From Cordilura impudica (lineage: Eukaryota; Arthropoda; Insecta; Diptera; Scathophagidae), in contig OY821520.1 in the NCBI GenBank assembly GCA_963682025.1, positions 1,045,001-1,109,000 of the forward strand: 64,000 bases of DNA, given 5' to 3'. Shown here piece after piece: positions 12,305-24,575 of the stretch; the stretch's first letter is position 1; each line of letters starts with the position of its first letter. Under the pieces are notes generated by a model. It was not told where the DNA came from. It searched no databases and worked only from the letters and a program-made list of their open reading frames with translations. Made by a program: the position numbers and the translations under genes.

Positions 12305-12772
12305 AAAAACAAGAGTATTAAATTCCGCTGTGCCGAATCTTTGGTACCCTGCACCCGTGTTCTAAACGCATTATTATAACAATGTTTGTTAATACTAAGA
12401 CACAAAATATTTGCGATACATACAAATTTTTTTAGCTTGTTGTTGTTCACTTGTAAAAAAAAAACAACAACAAAAGTAACAAGCAATCAAAGCAATGTGT
12501 ATGCATCGCTTATACATATCGATATGCACATTTTCTGTTACGTAGAAACATTTTTCACTATTTTTAATTTTTTATATGAAATTTTATGGGATTATATTTA
12601 CATTTTCGTAAGTCATTCCTCACTAGTACAACCTATTCGACCTATTGCGGACAGGGGAATGTTTTTCACAGACAGACAAACGGAGATCGGATCGGATCGG
12701 ATCAAATTCTCCGGAATTTATTTCGATGCGTTACAAATACCAGTGCACAGTGGTGTGGAGGTATAAAAATAC
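12305..12772 (-). mobile_element. Family T' element (short copy)
   Basis: The left end is ACAAGAGTATTAAATTCCG, followed by a hairpin CCGCTGTGCCG and GGTACCCTGC. The right end is CAGTGGTGTGGAGGTATAA, the inverse of a TATACC-type start. A degraded GACAGACAAACGG tract lies inside. It matches the ends of the larger T' element at 51991-55463. Confidence 0.55.
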
Positions 12773-13318
12773 TCCACTAAAAAAACTTATTTTTTTTATT
12801 GCTTTTAGATACACGACAATTTGGGGAATAAAGAAAAAACTTAAAAAAAATAACTTTAGCACATCAAAAAAAGTTCATTTTATACATTTAGTTATTCTCA
12901 TAAAATCAATAAAATTGGCTATTACTGTACATTATTTTTGGTTAGTTGTTTTTGTAATGAGCAGGGCTGCGACTTTCATACAGTAAAAAAAATCGAAAAT
13001 ATGCGCTTAACGCATGCATTATAAAATGGGATATATGCATTTATAATAAAATATCAACATGAAAGAAATGCGGATAACAGTTACAACAGTTGAATATTTT
13101 TATCACTTGCATTTACATGTTTTCATGCAAAAATGGGATTTATTAAATCCTAAAGAAGCTGGATTTAATTGTCTATTCACTACAACTACCTTTTTTTCTA
13201 GGTTTTTAAGTAATTTCATAATATTAAAATCTTTTTAAAATTTTTGTTGCACCAACTACTTGAAATTTCAATCAATAAAATTTGGATATTTTAAAATCAA
13301 ATATAATCAAAATGTAAA
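12773..13318. other. AT-rich non-coding stretch
   Basis: I see no gene, inverted repeat or array here. Confidence 0.4.
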
Positions 13319-13655
13319 TAGTATCTATAATATTAATAGGCTAGGCGATTTTTTGTTACCGATGTTTTGTTCTACCGTTTTTTCCTGATTTTGACCAAAC
13401 GTATGTTATTTGAAAGGTATTTCTTTTTAGCTGTTCACCAGATTTACAGATTTTTAAATTTGTTCCTATATTTTGAGTAAATTGCGTTTAAAGTTCCTAC
13501 TAAGACATACATAAAATTATACATATGCTATGTTATCTTCATTCGCAATAATAATAAACCAAAAAAGTGTTGGTTTGTAAATTGGCTAAGTTGAAAAATA
13601 AAGTTGCCTATATATTGCACTTGAATTTCGAGCGCTGAAATCTACTATTTATTAT
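13319..13655 (+). mobile_element. Family H (Helitron-like), copy H1
   Basis: Family H starts TCTATAATATTAATAGGC and ends after a near-palindromic hairpin (CACTCGAATTTCGAGTGC in the best copies) and CTGCTAGT or a variant. A 5' TC, a hairpin 10-12 nt from the 3' end and a CTAGT-like terminus are Helitron-type features. The hairpin in this copy is imperfect (CACTTGAATTTCGAGCGC) and the end is diverged (CTACTATT). No Rep/helicase coding is present. Confidence 0.65.
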
Positions 13656-13756
13656 ACTACAAATTATTAAGAAAAAAAAAAACAAATAATAAAAATTCAG
13701 ACCATTAAAAATCTAAAAATTAAAACATTATCCACTCGCGATTGGAAAAAAACGAA

Positions 13757-14164
13757 ATTAATGCCGTTTTCTTTTCTGACAAAAAATGTCGCCCTTTTTT
13801 GCACTTTTTTCGAAATGTGTATTTTTTTATATATTCTGAATTAAGAGCAACCTTATCTTATATATCAATCGAAAGGTCTCAAACTCGAGCCCTCATAAAT
13901 CACAAAAAATTCGAGCCATTGACTTCTTTCAGGTCATAGTGGGAGAATATTTCCCCATTGTTCCCCTTTTTTGAATATTTTCACCCTATGACTTCCAAGA
14001 GGATAATAATCAAATTTTTTTGTATTTATGAACACAGCACTTTGAGATCTTTCGATTGATATATAATACAAGGTTGCTCTTAATTCAGAATATATAAAAA
14101 AATACACTTTCAAAAAAGGGCAAAAAAGGGCGACATTTTTTGTCAGAAAAGAAAACGGCATAAG
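13757..14164. mobile_element. ~405-bp palindromic MITE
   Basis: The left end TTAATGCCGTTTTCTTTTCT and the right end AGAAAAGAAAACGGCATAA are exact complements. The match continues through TGACAAAAAATGTCG, CTGAATTAAGAGCAACCTT and ATCGAAAGGTCTCAAA with few mismatches, leaving a centre around 13950. A strand of it could fold into one long hairpin. A truncated relative is at 5372-5790. Confidence 0.8.
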
Positions 14165-14204
14165 TCTCTGTTTTCTATTTTATTACTATCTTTCTATTAT
14201 TAGC

Positions 14205-14726
14205 GGTATTCACTCTTGGTGTTAAATTTACAACCCTGTTATATTTACAACGATTTTATATTACAAAGCGTGAACGTCTTTTCTGTGTATATTGTATTGT
14301 GTATTGTAAATTAATGAATCAGCTGATTTTTGTTTTGTTTTCCATCAATTTGAAAACTAAAAAATATCAAAAAGCATTTGAAGATTAGAAAAATGCCGAA
14401 AATGCTAAATTTACCTATCGGTCCATCTTTATTATTAATTTGTTTATTATTTTGATCCATTTTTTTATTATTTATTTTGATAGTGACCACAAAATGAACA
14501 ATAAAATTAAACAATTGTTTTGGCAGCTCAACGGTCAGCTGTTTTAGTCTTGTAAATGTTTAGTCTTGTTAATGTACTATACCTTTTACCCTTGTACTTT
14601 AACCACAGCGTAGTAAATTTTCATTTCATACATTTTGTTGTTGCGGTGTTGTAAATAATAGTACTTTTACTATATCTACAACATTTACAAGGGTTACAAG
14701 GGTACTTTACTACCAAGAGTGAAAAC
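14205..14726. mobile_element. ~520-bp MITE with 16-bp terminal inverted repeats
   Basis: The left end is GGTATTCACTCTTGGT. The right end is the complement of GGTTTTCACTCTTGGT, with a single mismatch. Similarity continues weakly inward (GTTAAATTTACAACCCT against GTAAAGTACCCTTGT). It is non-coding and the target-site duplication is unclear. Confidence 0.6.
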
Positions 14727-16149
14727 CCTTATTATTTTTTTATTTTTATTATCTTTTTATTTTTTCGAATGAATTATTTTAGATTTTTAAAAAAAAATTG
14801 GTTGAAACAATTGTTGTTATTACAGGGGAGTTTCAGATTTTTTCGATCGCGGGTGGATAATGTTTCAATTTTTAGATGTACGCGTTGAAGAACATGTTGA
14901 GTTTTTTTTTTAGCAGTACACGTGCAAGAAAACGAACTTAAAATAAAGCTACACTCGAATCTGTGTGGTTTATGTGTATTCGAAACAAAAAATACGTGAT
15001 AGAAAAATGTTCGTGTAGATAACGAAATATGAAAACGAAATACAGTCATGATTGTGTTCGGCACCATACAAAATTTAGAAACACACATAATTGATATGAA
15101 AATAAAAATATGAGTTGGCTGCTTTAGAACAGAACATTGTGTGTTTGATGTGTATATTTTCTGAACCTTGTCACTTAATGGTTAGAATAGCGTATAATAT
15201 CGAATACTGTAAAAGTACACGGATGACGTACATGCAGTTACGATACTTACTAGAAATATTTTCTGTTTCACAAATATAATTTTAATTATTGAATACAATG
15301 TTTGAACCATTTAATAATATCTTATCTTGTATATGAAAGAATTTCAAGAGATGTGTCAAATGTTCTCAACTTTAAGAGAACTAAAAAACAAACATTTTAT
15401 AATAGTCAGCGATATGGAACTTGGTTTACTTGGGTGGCAGTCTCATTAACTGATGGATATGGATGCACTTGTGTAAAATTCAAAGTTGTTGTTTATATTT
15501 GAACTTTGTGCAAGCATGAAGGAGACTAAAAATTTTAAAAATTAATATGTTGTTTACAAAAATATTGGTATATAAATACACATGTATGTACATATGTATA
15601 TGATACGAGTTATGTTCGTGTAAATAATTATTTAAAATATATTAATTAACGTGGAAAATAATTTCTGATTTAACTAAATTGATATTGAAAGGATATTCTC
15701 CATTATGAATTATATCAAATCTCTATATGTACTTTTCGAAACTTTATTAAGAATATTAAATATTGGGAATGTTAATCAATTATGTTGCAATACCTTTACA
15801 TCCACTGAGAAAATGCCAAATAAATTTAATTAATGAAATTCCAGACTATTATAATGAGAGAGGTTAAGCTAATTGAAATTTTAACTACTGCAGGCTTACT
15901 CTGTAATTTAATTCGGGAAATTTTTATTTTTACTGCTACTTTTACTAAGAACAGTATTATATTTTCAAAACTTTTTCATACCATTTACTTTCGTTTTTAC
16001 ACGAAAGTTAATCTATTCATCTATATATTCATAATATTTATGCATGTACATAGTTATTTCTATGTATAAATAAAACTGTCATTTTCTCGTCTTATACGAT
16101 CAAAGTTCCAAAATAATAACAGAAAATGTATTTTAAGACATTAAATACA
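14727..16149. other. Intergenic AT-rich DNA
   Basis: No gene or clear repeat identified. The open frames here have no recognisable domains and atypical composition. Confidence 0.4.
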
Positions 16150-16533
16150 ACTAGCAGAGCCCAGCACTCGAAATTCGAGTGCAAATTCTAAGAAATTTAA
16201 TTTTTTCATTTATGAAATATTTTAAAAAGAGCCTAAAGGCATGCTAATCAATTTTGGCCAATTCACAATTGAACACAAATTTAATAAACACACATACAGC
16301 ATTTTATAGGTTTTTATTTAAAGCTTAAATATATGTTTTATGTATGTGTTAGTAACAATTTTAAATGAACTTTACTCCAAAAAAATGTTCCAGATGGTGA
16401 AAATATGTAAATATGGTGGAAAGCTAAAAATAAATAACTTTCAAATGGTATACTTTTTGTCAAAATCGGTTGGTAATTAAAGGTTTAAAATCGGTCACAA
16501 GAAATGGCCTCGCCTATTAATATTATAGATATG
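16150..16533 (-). mobile_element. Family H element, copy H2
   Basis: Reverse copy with the full hairpin (GCACTCGAAATTCGAGTGC) near 16165-16183 and the CCTATTAATATTATAGA end at 16516-16532. Its interior is longer than H1 and holds the segment that also appears at 8610-8710. Confidence 0.7.
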
Positions 16534-16637
16534 TATAACTGTTACTGGTACTATCTTTACAAAGTCCGTCTTTATATTATATATATGTACATAAACAAAA
16601 TAAATGATTCCTTATTAAATAAATACAATGCAACCAT

Positions 16638-17409
16638 TTTTATACCCTATACCACTATGTGGTTTGGGTATAATGACTTTGTGCTGCTGTTTGTAACAAC
16701 CAAAAATATTTGACCTAGACCCATCTTTAACTATACCTATCGAATCAGAATCACTTTTTGAGTTGATTTAACAATGTCCGTCCGTCTGTGTGTCCATGTA
16801 AACCTTGTAATCAAACTGCAGGTCGCAAATATGAATATATTTTGATGAAATTTGGTATATAAGCTTTTATCGGCCATGGGATGAACGCTATTGAAATTGG
16901 TGAGAATCGGTTCATGTTCAGACCTAGCCCCCATACAAATTACCCATATGAAATCGACATAAATTGCCATAAGATCCAAATTGTCATACAGATCTTACTC
17001 AAATTGGGTTTGTATGCATTCATTACATCCATTAATGAGTAGTCCAAAAATGATCCCTTTGACCGCATATAGAGCTGCTTCCCGATCTTCACTTAAATCT
17101 ATTAAAAAACAAAAATATTGCACTGATTTTTCTCAAATTTTGTTTGTATATATTTTTGCAAAATACAAGAGACTTTACCAAACATGATCAGGATCGGTCC
17201 ATTTTTGGACCTAGTCCCTATATAGGCATAGCATCCGATATGAACTTTTTCATATCTGCAGCCAAAAGAATTAATAAAAATCCTACTCAAATTTGGTTTT
17301 TGCTTATTTTATATGTCCAGTTAGTTGGGCCTAAGAGATAGGGTCTCTAAACGCATGGTATAGGGTATCGTATAGTCGGTCTAGACCGACTATAGTTTTC
17401 TTACTTGTT
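16638..17409 (+). mobile_element. Family T element, copy T4
   Basis: Full-length copy with both ends and an intact 18-nt palindrome. Its GTCC tract is short (two GTCC units before GTCTGTGTGTCC). Confidence 0.8.
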
Positions 17410-18925
17410 GTATATAAAAAATTAAAAACTTTTTTGGAAATAAATACTTTCCGTGGTTTTTAATGTGAAAAAATTGGCAAAAAAAAAAAACAAAAACACA
17501 TTTGCTCTTTTCAGACTTTTTTCAAAGAACATCAAAAATAATGTTTTTTACATTTTTTTTTTTTTTTGATAGGGAAAATAAATTAAGAGATGGGCCAATT
17601 AAAATCTGACAACCCGCTTACAATATCTTTAATACAATAAAATACTTTTTTTTTTAAATAAAATGGGTTTATAGAGTAAAACCGTTGACAATAAAATACT
17701 TTTTTTTTTTTATAGAATTGGTTTATAGAGTAAAACCTGGTGAACAAATTTTAAATTAAAAAATGTTCAAACAATTCCAATTTCATTTTATAAAAAACAA
17801 TAATTTTTTGGCACGGTAAATATAACAGTTGGGTACAGTGGCTACATTGTAAGCTGAACTATCATGGATCTTGGTTATGCAGACTATACTGAAATCATTT
17901 GTACTATATAAAATAAAAACCAATGAATTTCAATGGATGTCGCGTATTCGATTCGATTATTTTATGGCTGAGGCACAAATACGCTATTAATTGTCAGACC
18001 CATATTGCGATGAGTAACAAATACAAAGGCTTTTGTATCTTGATCTCAACGAATTCAATTCGCCTAGTTACCTCAAAGTTGACATTAACTCACACAACTC
18101 TTAGAATTTTTTCATTCAGATAAGATATTAGAAATTGGTTCAAATGTGCTATTCTACGAGTATAATTAAAATCATATTTATAAAACAAAAGCATATGAAT
18201 CATTTACTATTTATGTATGTTTCATACAATGTAAGAAAGAGCAAATAGTAAATAAGTGGAAACTCTTAAAGGCTCATTTTATAAAACGATATTATACTTC
18301 GTTTAAAATCGTTTGAAACATAAAATAATTTTTCTCAATTCAAACTTGAATTATATCCTCAAGTAATTCTAAAATAGTCTACTCAGAAACCATTCGGATA
18401 AGAATTTTGTTATTCGTATATTACGTCTTGACTAGTAGTGGATTTTAAAAAAGCTGAGTGGTTGGTTGTTTATAAAAAATAAATTTCGCTCTTTTGTGAC
18501 CACAATTCGAGATGAGTAATTATGAGTATTTGAAAATGATATCAAATGCAAAATATTAAAATAGTTTCTGATATTCTCAAGAAGACACAAAAAGAGTCAG
18601 ACGCCTGTGTTGAATTCAATAAATATTTTATCTTATCAGTAGTAAAAAAATACATGCTTTATCATAAAAAATCAAAAAAAAAAAAAAAAAAAAAAAAATT
18701 ACAAACTTATATAGGAAATTTGAACGTAATTGTAGACAGAGAGTGTAATTATAGACCAGTATGTACCTAGTTGAATAGTGGTAACAAAGTAGCGAAAAGA
18801 ATCAAACGGATAAAAAGTTAATTATAATTAATCGTAGATACGAGCATCAACAACGTATAGAAATTTAAGAACAGAAAAGATATGGTTGGAAGAAAGTGCG
18901 TATAGAATAAGAATTTTTAAACAAA
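17410..18925. other. Upstream region of the plus-strand MFS-like gene
   Basis: Contains a ~62-bp imperfect tandem duplication around 17631-17745 (TTTATAGAGTAAAACC in both units) and a long A-run at 18674-18698. No gene is seen. The promoter of the gene starting at 18926 should lie at the right end. Confidence 0.5.
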
Positions 18926-21900
18926 ATGGCAAATATTTGGGAGAAAACGGTCTATAAATTTTTTCAATATGCTCCCAGTTTAGCAGGTGTGTGGTATGTG
19001 TGTGTGTCTGTGTTCATGTATTTGTGTTGAAAATTTGATTTTATTCTTTATAAGTTACACTAACATTTATCAATTTGTGTAATCCAAAGTGTGTCTTAGT
19101 TTTTTACCTTGTGGACTGATATTTGGTTACACCATTTCATCATTTGTGGCCGAACGCAATGTTAATGCTGGTTTGATCGTGTACGGACCCATTATTTTGG
19201 GTGCCTGTTGGGGATTTGTTGCTGGTCTTGCGATGTTTCTGGTAAAATTTTTCCGTTCTCGTATAGTATTTTGGCATTTAAATATTCTATTGGCGGCCGG
19301 AGTATTTCATTTGATATCCAGTTGTTTCTATTTTGCTGACGATTTTGGTAAGTGATATTCATAAACAACAGCTTAGAACCATTCCCACCGTCTGTTGAAC
19401 ATCCCATTTTTTTCGTCTTATTTATTAAGTGTTAAGTAGTTTCTATATTTCATTTAATTTGTAAGAAGTCCGACATTTACTGCCTTTGTGCGTTAACGTA
19501 TACGAGTTAGCTCTAATTCTTCAAAATCGTACAAGTTTTAGAATATTATTTATGTCAAGTTTAGTGTACATTTACTAACGCTTAACTCAAATTTTATAAT
19601 GTAATAAAGAAACTAACTTTCTTCGGTAACATAACAAAGCACATCATTAAACAAATGTGCGTTACTTTGTTACGTACAGATCCATACTCGAACAAATATA
19701 TGCAGTTAGGAAATTAGAGCCGATCTACATATATCGATTATCTTCTGATTATATTTTTATATAGGGACAAGGTAGAAAAATGGACCGATCATGACCATAT
19801 TTAGTAAAGTCACTTATATTTTTTAAAAAACATATAAAACAAATTTTAAAAAATCTAATCAATATTTTTGTTTTTTGATAGATTTAAGATTAAGTATTTT
19901 AAATACTGAATTTAATTTATTTAAAATAATTTATTTTTAGATTTTATTTCCATAGACTGAAATAAAGAACAATAATAAATGGAAGCACGACAATAAAAAC
20001 TATGACTTTGCCAAGAGTACAAAAATTATACGAAAATTTTTGCGAAATCGGTTGAAAAACCAACAAAAAGCCCACAGAAAATACATTTTACTTGTTGTAG
20101 TATGCACACAGTCAACACATTACAATTACTCGTATTTAACTAAAAATGAGCGCAGGAGTTTATAGTCAATTCCAAATTAAAACTAATGTATGTATTCAGT
20201 GTGATTCTAAATTGATTCCCGTTACATTCAAAGTTGATAGTTGTGGCTTGAATTTAATGGATTTCGAGGGATGAAAATATTTTCGACAGGTCCTTCCTTG
20301 TTTTTCATTACTGTTACATCTAAAACACAGATTGGTCACTCCAAACTTGTGTGTTAATTGATATGGATGCATTTTTGGTTGACCTAATGAGTGAAAATTT
20401 CCGAAAGATTTAGGACAGATTGATCTGATCTGAATCTGTGTTTTTTGTTAATGAAGCTGAAAGTCTGATATGCCTCAGTGGTAAAATTGGACGTTCACTA
20501 AACTTGTCTTAGCTTTTACTTAGCTTAAATTTTTACCTGTGATGATATTCGTACATTACATAAAAAAAAATTGGCAAACAAATGTCTATTAATAACCTAC
20601 GGTTTAAAATTTTTTTACAAATACGTTCGTTTTGCTTCATTCCGAAACATTTTCCGAAGCCAAGAGATATGAGAGTGTTGGTTTAACTTTCATGGGGATA
20701 TTAATTTCAGAACATATGTATATATGTAGATTAGGGTGGGTCAATTATTTTAACTCCATCGATTCATCGCGATTCTGGTACTATGAGCCATAACAAGTAT
20801 ATTTGCCCAAGGAACCATACATCTAAAATCATTTTCGTGCCTGCCAAAATTTCGATGAAGATATTTTTATGATATTTTCCATAATACTCATTCAAATGTA
20901 AAAAAAATCATGAGAGTCCGATCACAGGGGAGATGTGTAAACATCTACTAATTAAAGAATTTTTTATGGCACTATTTTAAAATCAAACAGAAAGCGTTCA
21001 TCTATGTACAAAAATATTTATTATTATTTATTATTTCAACCGCTTAATTTTAAATTTTTCGTTTTTTAGTTTTCATTTCTTATTTTTCATTTTTTCACTT
21101 TCATTTTTAATTTTTCATATTTTATTTTTCATTTTTTATTTTTATTTTTTCTTTCTCATTTTTAATTTTTCTCTTTTTTTCACTTTTAATTTTTCCATTT
21201 TTTTCACTTTTCACTTTTAATTTTTTACTTTTCACTTTTCATTTTTAATTTTTCATTTTTCATTATCCATGACTCATTTTCCATTCTTCGTTTTTCGTTT
21301 TTCATTTTCCGTTTTCCATTTTCTTATTTTTTATTTTTCATCTTTCATTTTTCAATTTTATTTTTACTGTTTATTTTTTATTTTTCGTTTTGCCGTTTTT
21401 TATTTTTCATTTTTCAGTTTATATTTTTCATTTTTTATTTTTCAATTTTTATTTTTCATTTTTTATTTTTCCTTTTTCATTTTTTATTTTTAATTTTTTA
21501 TTTTTCATTTTTTATTTTTAATATTTTATTTTTCAATTTTTATTTTTCATTGTTCTTTTTTCATTTTTTACTTTTCATTGTTAGTTTTTAATTTTTTATT
21601 TTTAATTTTTCGTTGTAATTTTTCATTTTTTGTTTTTCATTCTTCATGTTTCATTTTTCATTTCGCATTTTTTTATTTTCCTTTTTTATTTTTAATTTTT
21701 TTTTAATTTTTTTTTCCAATTTTTTATTTTTAATTTTTAATTTTTCGTTTTTCATTTTTGTTTTTCATTTTTCATTTTTTATTTTTCATTTTACATTTTT
21801 TGTTTTTTATTTTTCATTTTTCGTTTTTTATTTTTCAACAGCGACAAAAAGGTTATTAGATATCATAATTTTTCACTAATACAATCATAAGTCACACCGA

Positions 21901-24451
21901 TTTTGTCTTACGCTCACATGTTACGCTGTTTTTGTGATTGTATTGTGAAATAGAAATTTACCCCCTGTGTGTACAGGGGCGTTTTCGTGCATTTTTGTGG
22001 ATTTTTCGATGAATCTTTTACTTTCCCATATTTAAAATTGCCTAAAATATTCAGCACTGAAAATTATGTGGGGTATCCATATACGACCTATATCGATTTC
22101 ATTCAATTTAAGTCAAAAATTCGTTTTTTTTTATTTACTCTTTTTGAATTAAATTCAATAAAATCGATGGGTACCCCACTTAATTTTCAGCGCTGAATAT
22201 TTTGGGCCATTTTAAATATGGAGGAAATTGACGAAATAGACGAATCTTTGACTGAAATGAAAAATTGTTGAAACAATAATAGCTTTATTGCTACTAGCAG
22301 ATACCAGCGCTCGAAATTCGAGTGCAATTTCTAGGCTACTTTATTTTTCAACTTAGCCAATTCACAAACTAACACTTTTGGTTCATTATTATTGTGAATG
22401 AAGATAACACACTCATTAAGAAACACATTAACAAATTTAATAAACACATATGTACATAGCATATGTATAATTTTATGTATGTATTAGTAGCAACTTTGAA
22501 CGCAATTTACTCAAAAAAAAAAAAGAAACAAAATTTAAAAATCTGTAAATCTGGTGAACAGCTAAAAAGAAATAACTTTCAAATAATATACGTTGGGTCA
22601 CAATCGGGATAAAACGGTAGAATAAAAACATCGGTCACAAGAAATCGCCTAGCCTATTAATATTATAGATGACAGTAATAAATCTTGCTTAAATATCTGG
22701 AGTTAACAAAATCTATTAATTTTTTTAAAACTTAATTTTAAGAAACAGGAAATATGCCAGTTAGACGTTTCCTTGCTGAGCCTGAATTGAAGTTTGTTGG
22801 AAATAGGAAAATCTGTGATTCTGTATTAAGGATATATGTGATATATATTAATTTTTTTTTATTTTTTCAAATTTATACCAGCTTTTCTATAACAAAAAAC
22901 AATATTCGACATGTTCTAACCAATGGAGCCGCTATAACTACACTTTTAAGACTCGCAGTTGTACATATATTTAAGTGAAATATAGTCTAAAAGTATTCTA
23001 AAATCCGGGATATCATTAATATCTTGATCCAATTTGATTTGTAATTGTTTTGATTACCTATAGATTATCAGTCCACACATAAAAACTATTAAGACAATTT
23101 TTAGTCAAAGTCAAAATACAAATCAGGTATAGTTTTTACATAAATTTGATTTGTATTTACTTTTGGTCATATCGGTCCATTTTTCAAACTAGGCCCAATT
23201 AAAAATATCATCCAATACGATTTTTTCTGCAGACAAGTTCATAAAAAATTAATAAATGAAAATTTAAAAAGTTTTAAATATTATCTTGACACTAAACTTA
23301 TGTTTTTTTTCTTAATTTCAGACAACGTTGGTGCATTCATCTCATATTTAGCACACAGTTTAACTTTTTTAGCTGGCCTTTCATTCCTGCATACGATTTG
23401 CGGTAAGTCTAGTCGTGCTGTATTTCTATCGCTAAGCTACAGCTTCTATATTCTGGGAATGGCTTCAGCAGTCAGCTTGATCGGAACATCGTACCATAAG
23501 AATGAAATGGCAAATCGTGCAGCAACCGCTGAAGAACTTACCGAAGGCATATATGTGGACTTTGCAGCTGTATACATATCTATAGCAGTTGTGAATTTGG
23601 CCATTTTGATAGGTTTGAAAGTACTCAATTATATGGGTAGCGTCGACTGTGAGAACAGCATGGATAATGAGTTTCGTATTGCAAATTCCAATGGGAGTAT
23701 TTTTGAGGGGCGCGATGAAATCATCAAAAGAATAGAATTTTTCTATGTTACTAAAAATCAACAATGGAATGTTACACTACTTTTACTTTTCACAGGTGCT
23801 ATACAATATTCTCTGTTTATTTATTTTGTATTTTGGTTTTCTCTCAACTCGGCCATACGATTGACGGATGTAGCTGATATAGATTTAATGTTTTGGATCG
23901 TCTACGTTGGCACAATAATCAGTACATTATCTTTGATATTCTTTTCGGTTAAAGTGACTTTTGTTTCCAACCAATTGTGTTTGATATTGTTAACCATCTT
24001 GAGCATGATAATTTGTAGTTCTGTAAAGACTACAGTACCTTTTTGGTTAATATTATTTTTCTTTGGAATGTCATTTTCTAATTTGCAAATTTTACTGATA
24101 GAAGTATCACATTTCCGTTACACGGAATTGCTAATTTATGTTTCATATGCATTGAATTTACTATCTACTTCGATTGTCTACTATTATTTCGTATCAAATT
24201 CTAAAAACTCGTATTTCTATTCCACTGATATTAGCACTTTAATGTCTCAGGGATTTGTATTCGCTATCATCAGTTCATTGTTGGCCTTGGTCATCGGCAT
24301 GAAAGTTCCTCGTACTCATCGTGCATCCTTGTTTGAAATTCAATACGGATTATTAGGTATAATCTTTCAGAAACATCAAATAGAACAACTGAATGTAAGA
24401 TATTTAAATGATGGCACAATACCAACAATAAGTAGACCATCCCAGTCTTAA
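18926..24451 (+). CDS. Divergent MFS-like multi-pass membrane protein, paralogue 2
   Basis: Exon 1 is 18926-18986 (MANIWEKTVYKFFQYAPSLA, ends phase 1 at G|GTGTGT). Exon 2 is 19090-19347 (donor GTAAGT, phase 1). Exon 3 is 23322-24451 (acceptor TTTCAG). The 1449-nt CDS gives 482 residues. Helices include SFLPCGLIFGYTISSFV, LIVYGPIILGACWGFVAGL, LNILLAAGVFHLISSCFYF and at least eight more in exon 3. There is a polar central loop (~residues 220-260) and a short cytosolic tail after YGLLGIIFQK. It shares phases and exact last-exon length with the gene at 10032-11567. It probably moves a small solute across a membrane, but the substrate and membrane are unknown. Intron 2 is ~4 kb and mostly transposable elements, whereas intron 1 is only 103 bp. 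Confidence 0.82.
19740..19890 (-). mobile_element. Family T fragment in intron 2
   Basis: A diverged internal piece of T containing AAAAATGGACCGATCATGAC and TTTTTGTTTTTTGATAGATTTAA. Neither terminus is preserved. A similar plus-strand fragment with GGTCCATTTTTCAAACTAGG lies at 23160-23260. Confidence 0.6.
20903..21985 (+). mobile_element. Family X element with internal 8-bp array, copy X1
   Basis: Starts AATCATGAGAGTCCGATCAC, then GATGTGTAAACATCT. It carries a long TTTTTCAT-type array, and after it the family's right segment (CACCGATTTTG...GCTGTTTTTGTGATTGTATT, then GAAATTTACCCCC). The right end differs from other X copies: CCCCTGTGTGTACAGGGG, a short palindrome, replaces the usual TAGATGTTTACACATC. 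Confidence 0.65.
21045..21838. repeat. ~800-bp variable TTTTTCAT array
   Basis: An array of short units, mostly TTTTTCAT and TTTTTTAT variants with scattered TTTTTCGT. It lies at a fixed place inside X1. The long Phe/Ile-rich open frames here are a by-product of its composition. Confidence 0.9.
22005..22252. repeat. Long hairpin, ~110-bp arms
   Basis: The left arm contains CATATTTAAAATTGCCTAAA and ATATTCAGCACTGAAAATTA. The right arm carries their complements with few changes (GCGCTGAATATTTTGGGCC). The loop is short, around 22115-22140. It is probably a MITE, lying directly right of X1 in the MFS intron. Confidence 0.7.
22293..22671 (-). mobile_element. Family H element, copy H3
   Basis: Reverse copy: ACTAGCAGATACCAGCGC with the CTCGAAATTCGAG hairpin at left, and GCCTAGCCTATTAATATTA at right. 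Confidence 0.7.
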
Positions 24452-24575
24452 TGGCAGTTCATGAGCTTGTTATTATTTTAAGTATTTATATTGTAATGAA
24501 TTAATTATAGCATTTTATAAAAAAAAAATACATAAATTTATTTGGAATTATTGTATTTTCTCATCTCCTTATAAC

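Noticed and set aside
17144..17341. Recurrent small frame MYIFLQNTRDFTKHDQDRSI
   Set aside because: Found only inside T copies and overlapping other frames on both strands; no sign of coding constraint.
21269..21879. Long Phe-rich open frames
   Set aside because: They arise from the TTTTTCAT array; the same happens on the minus strand at 41384-42191.
24452..24560. Possible poly-A retrocopy next to the MFS-like gene (A-run at 24520-24529)
   Set aside because: The gene has introns with intact splice sites and the A-run lies in its 3' flank, so it is not a retrocopy.
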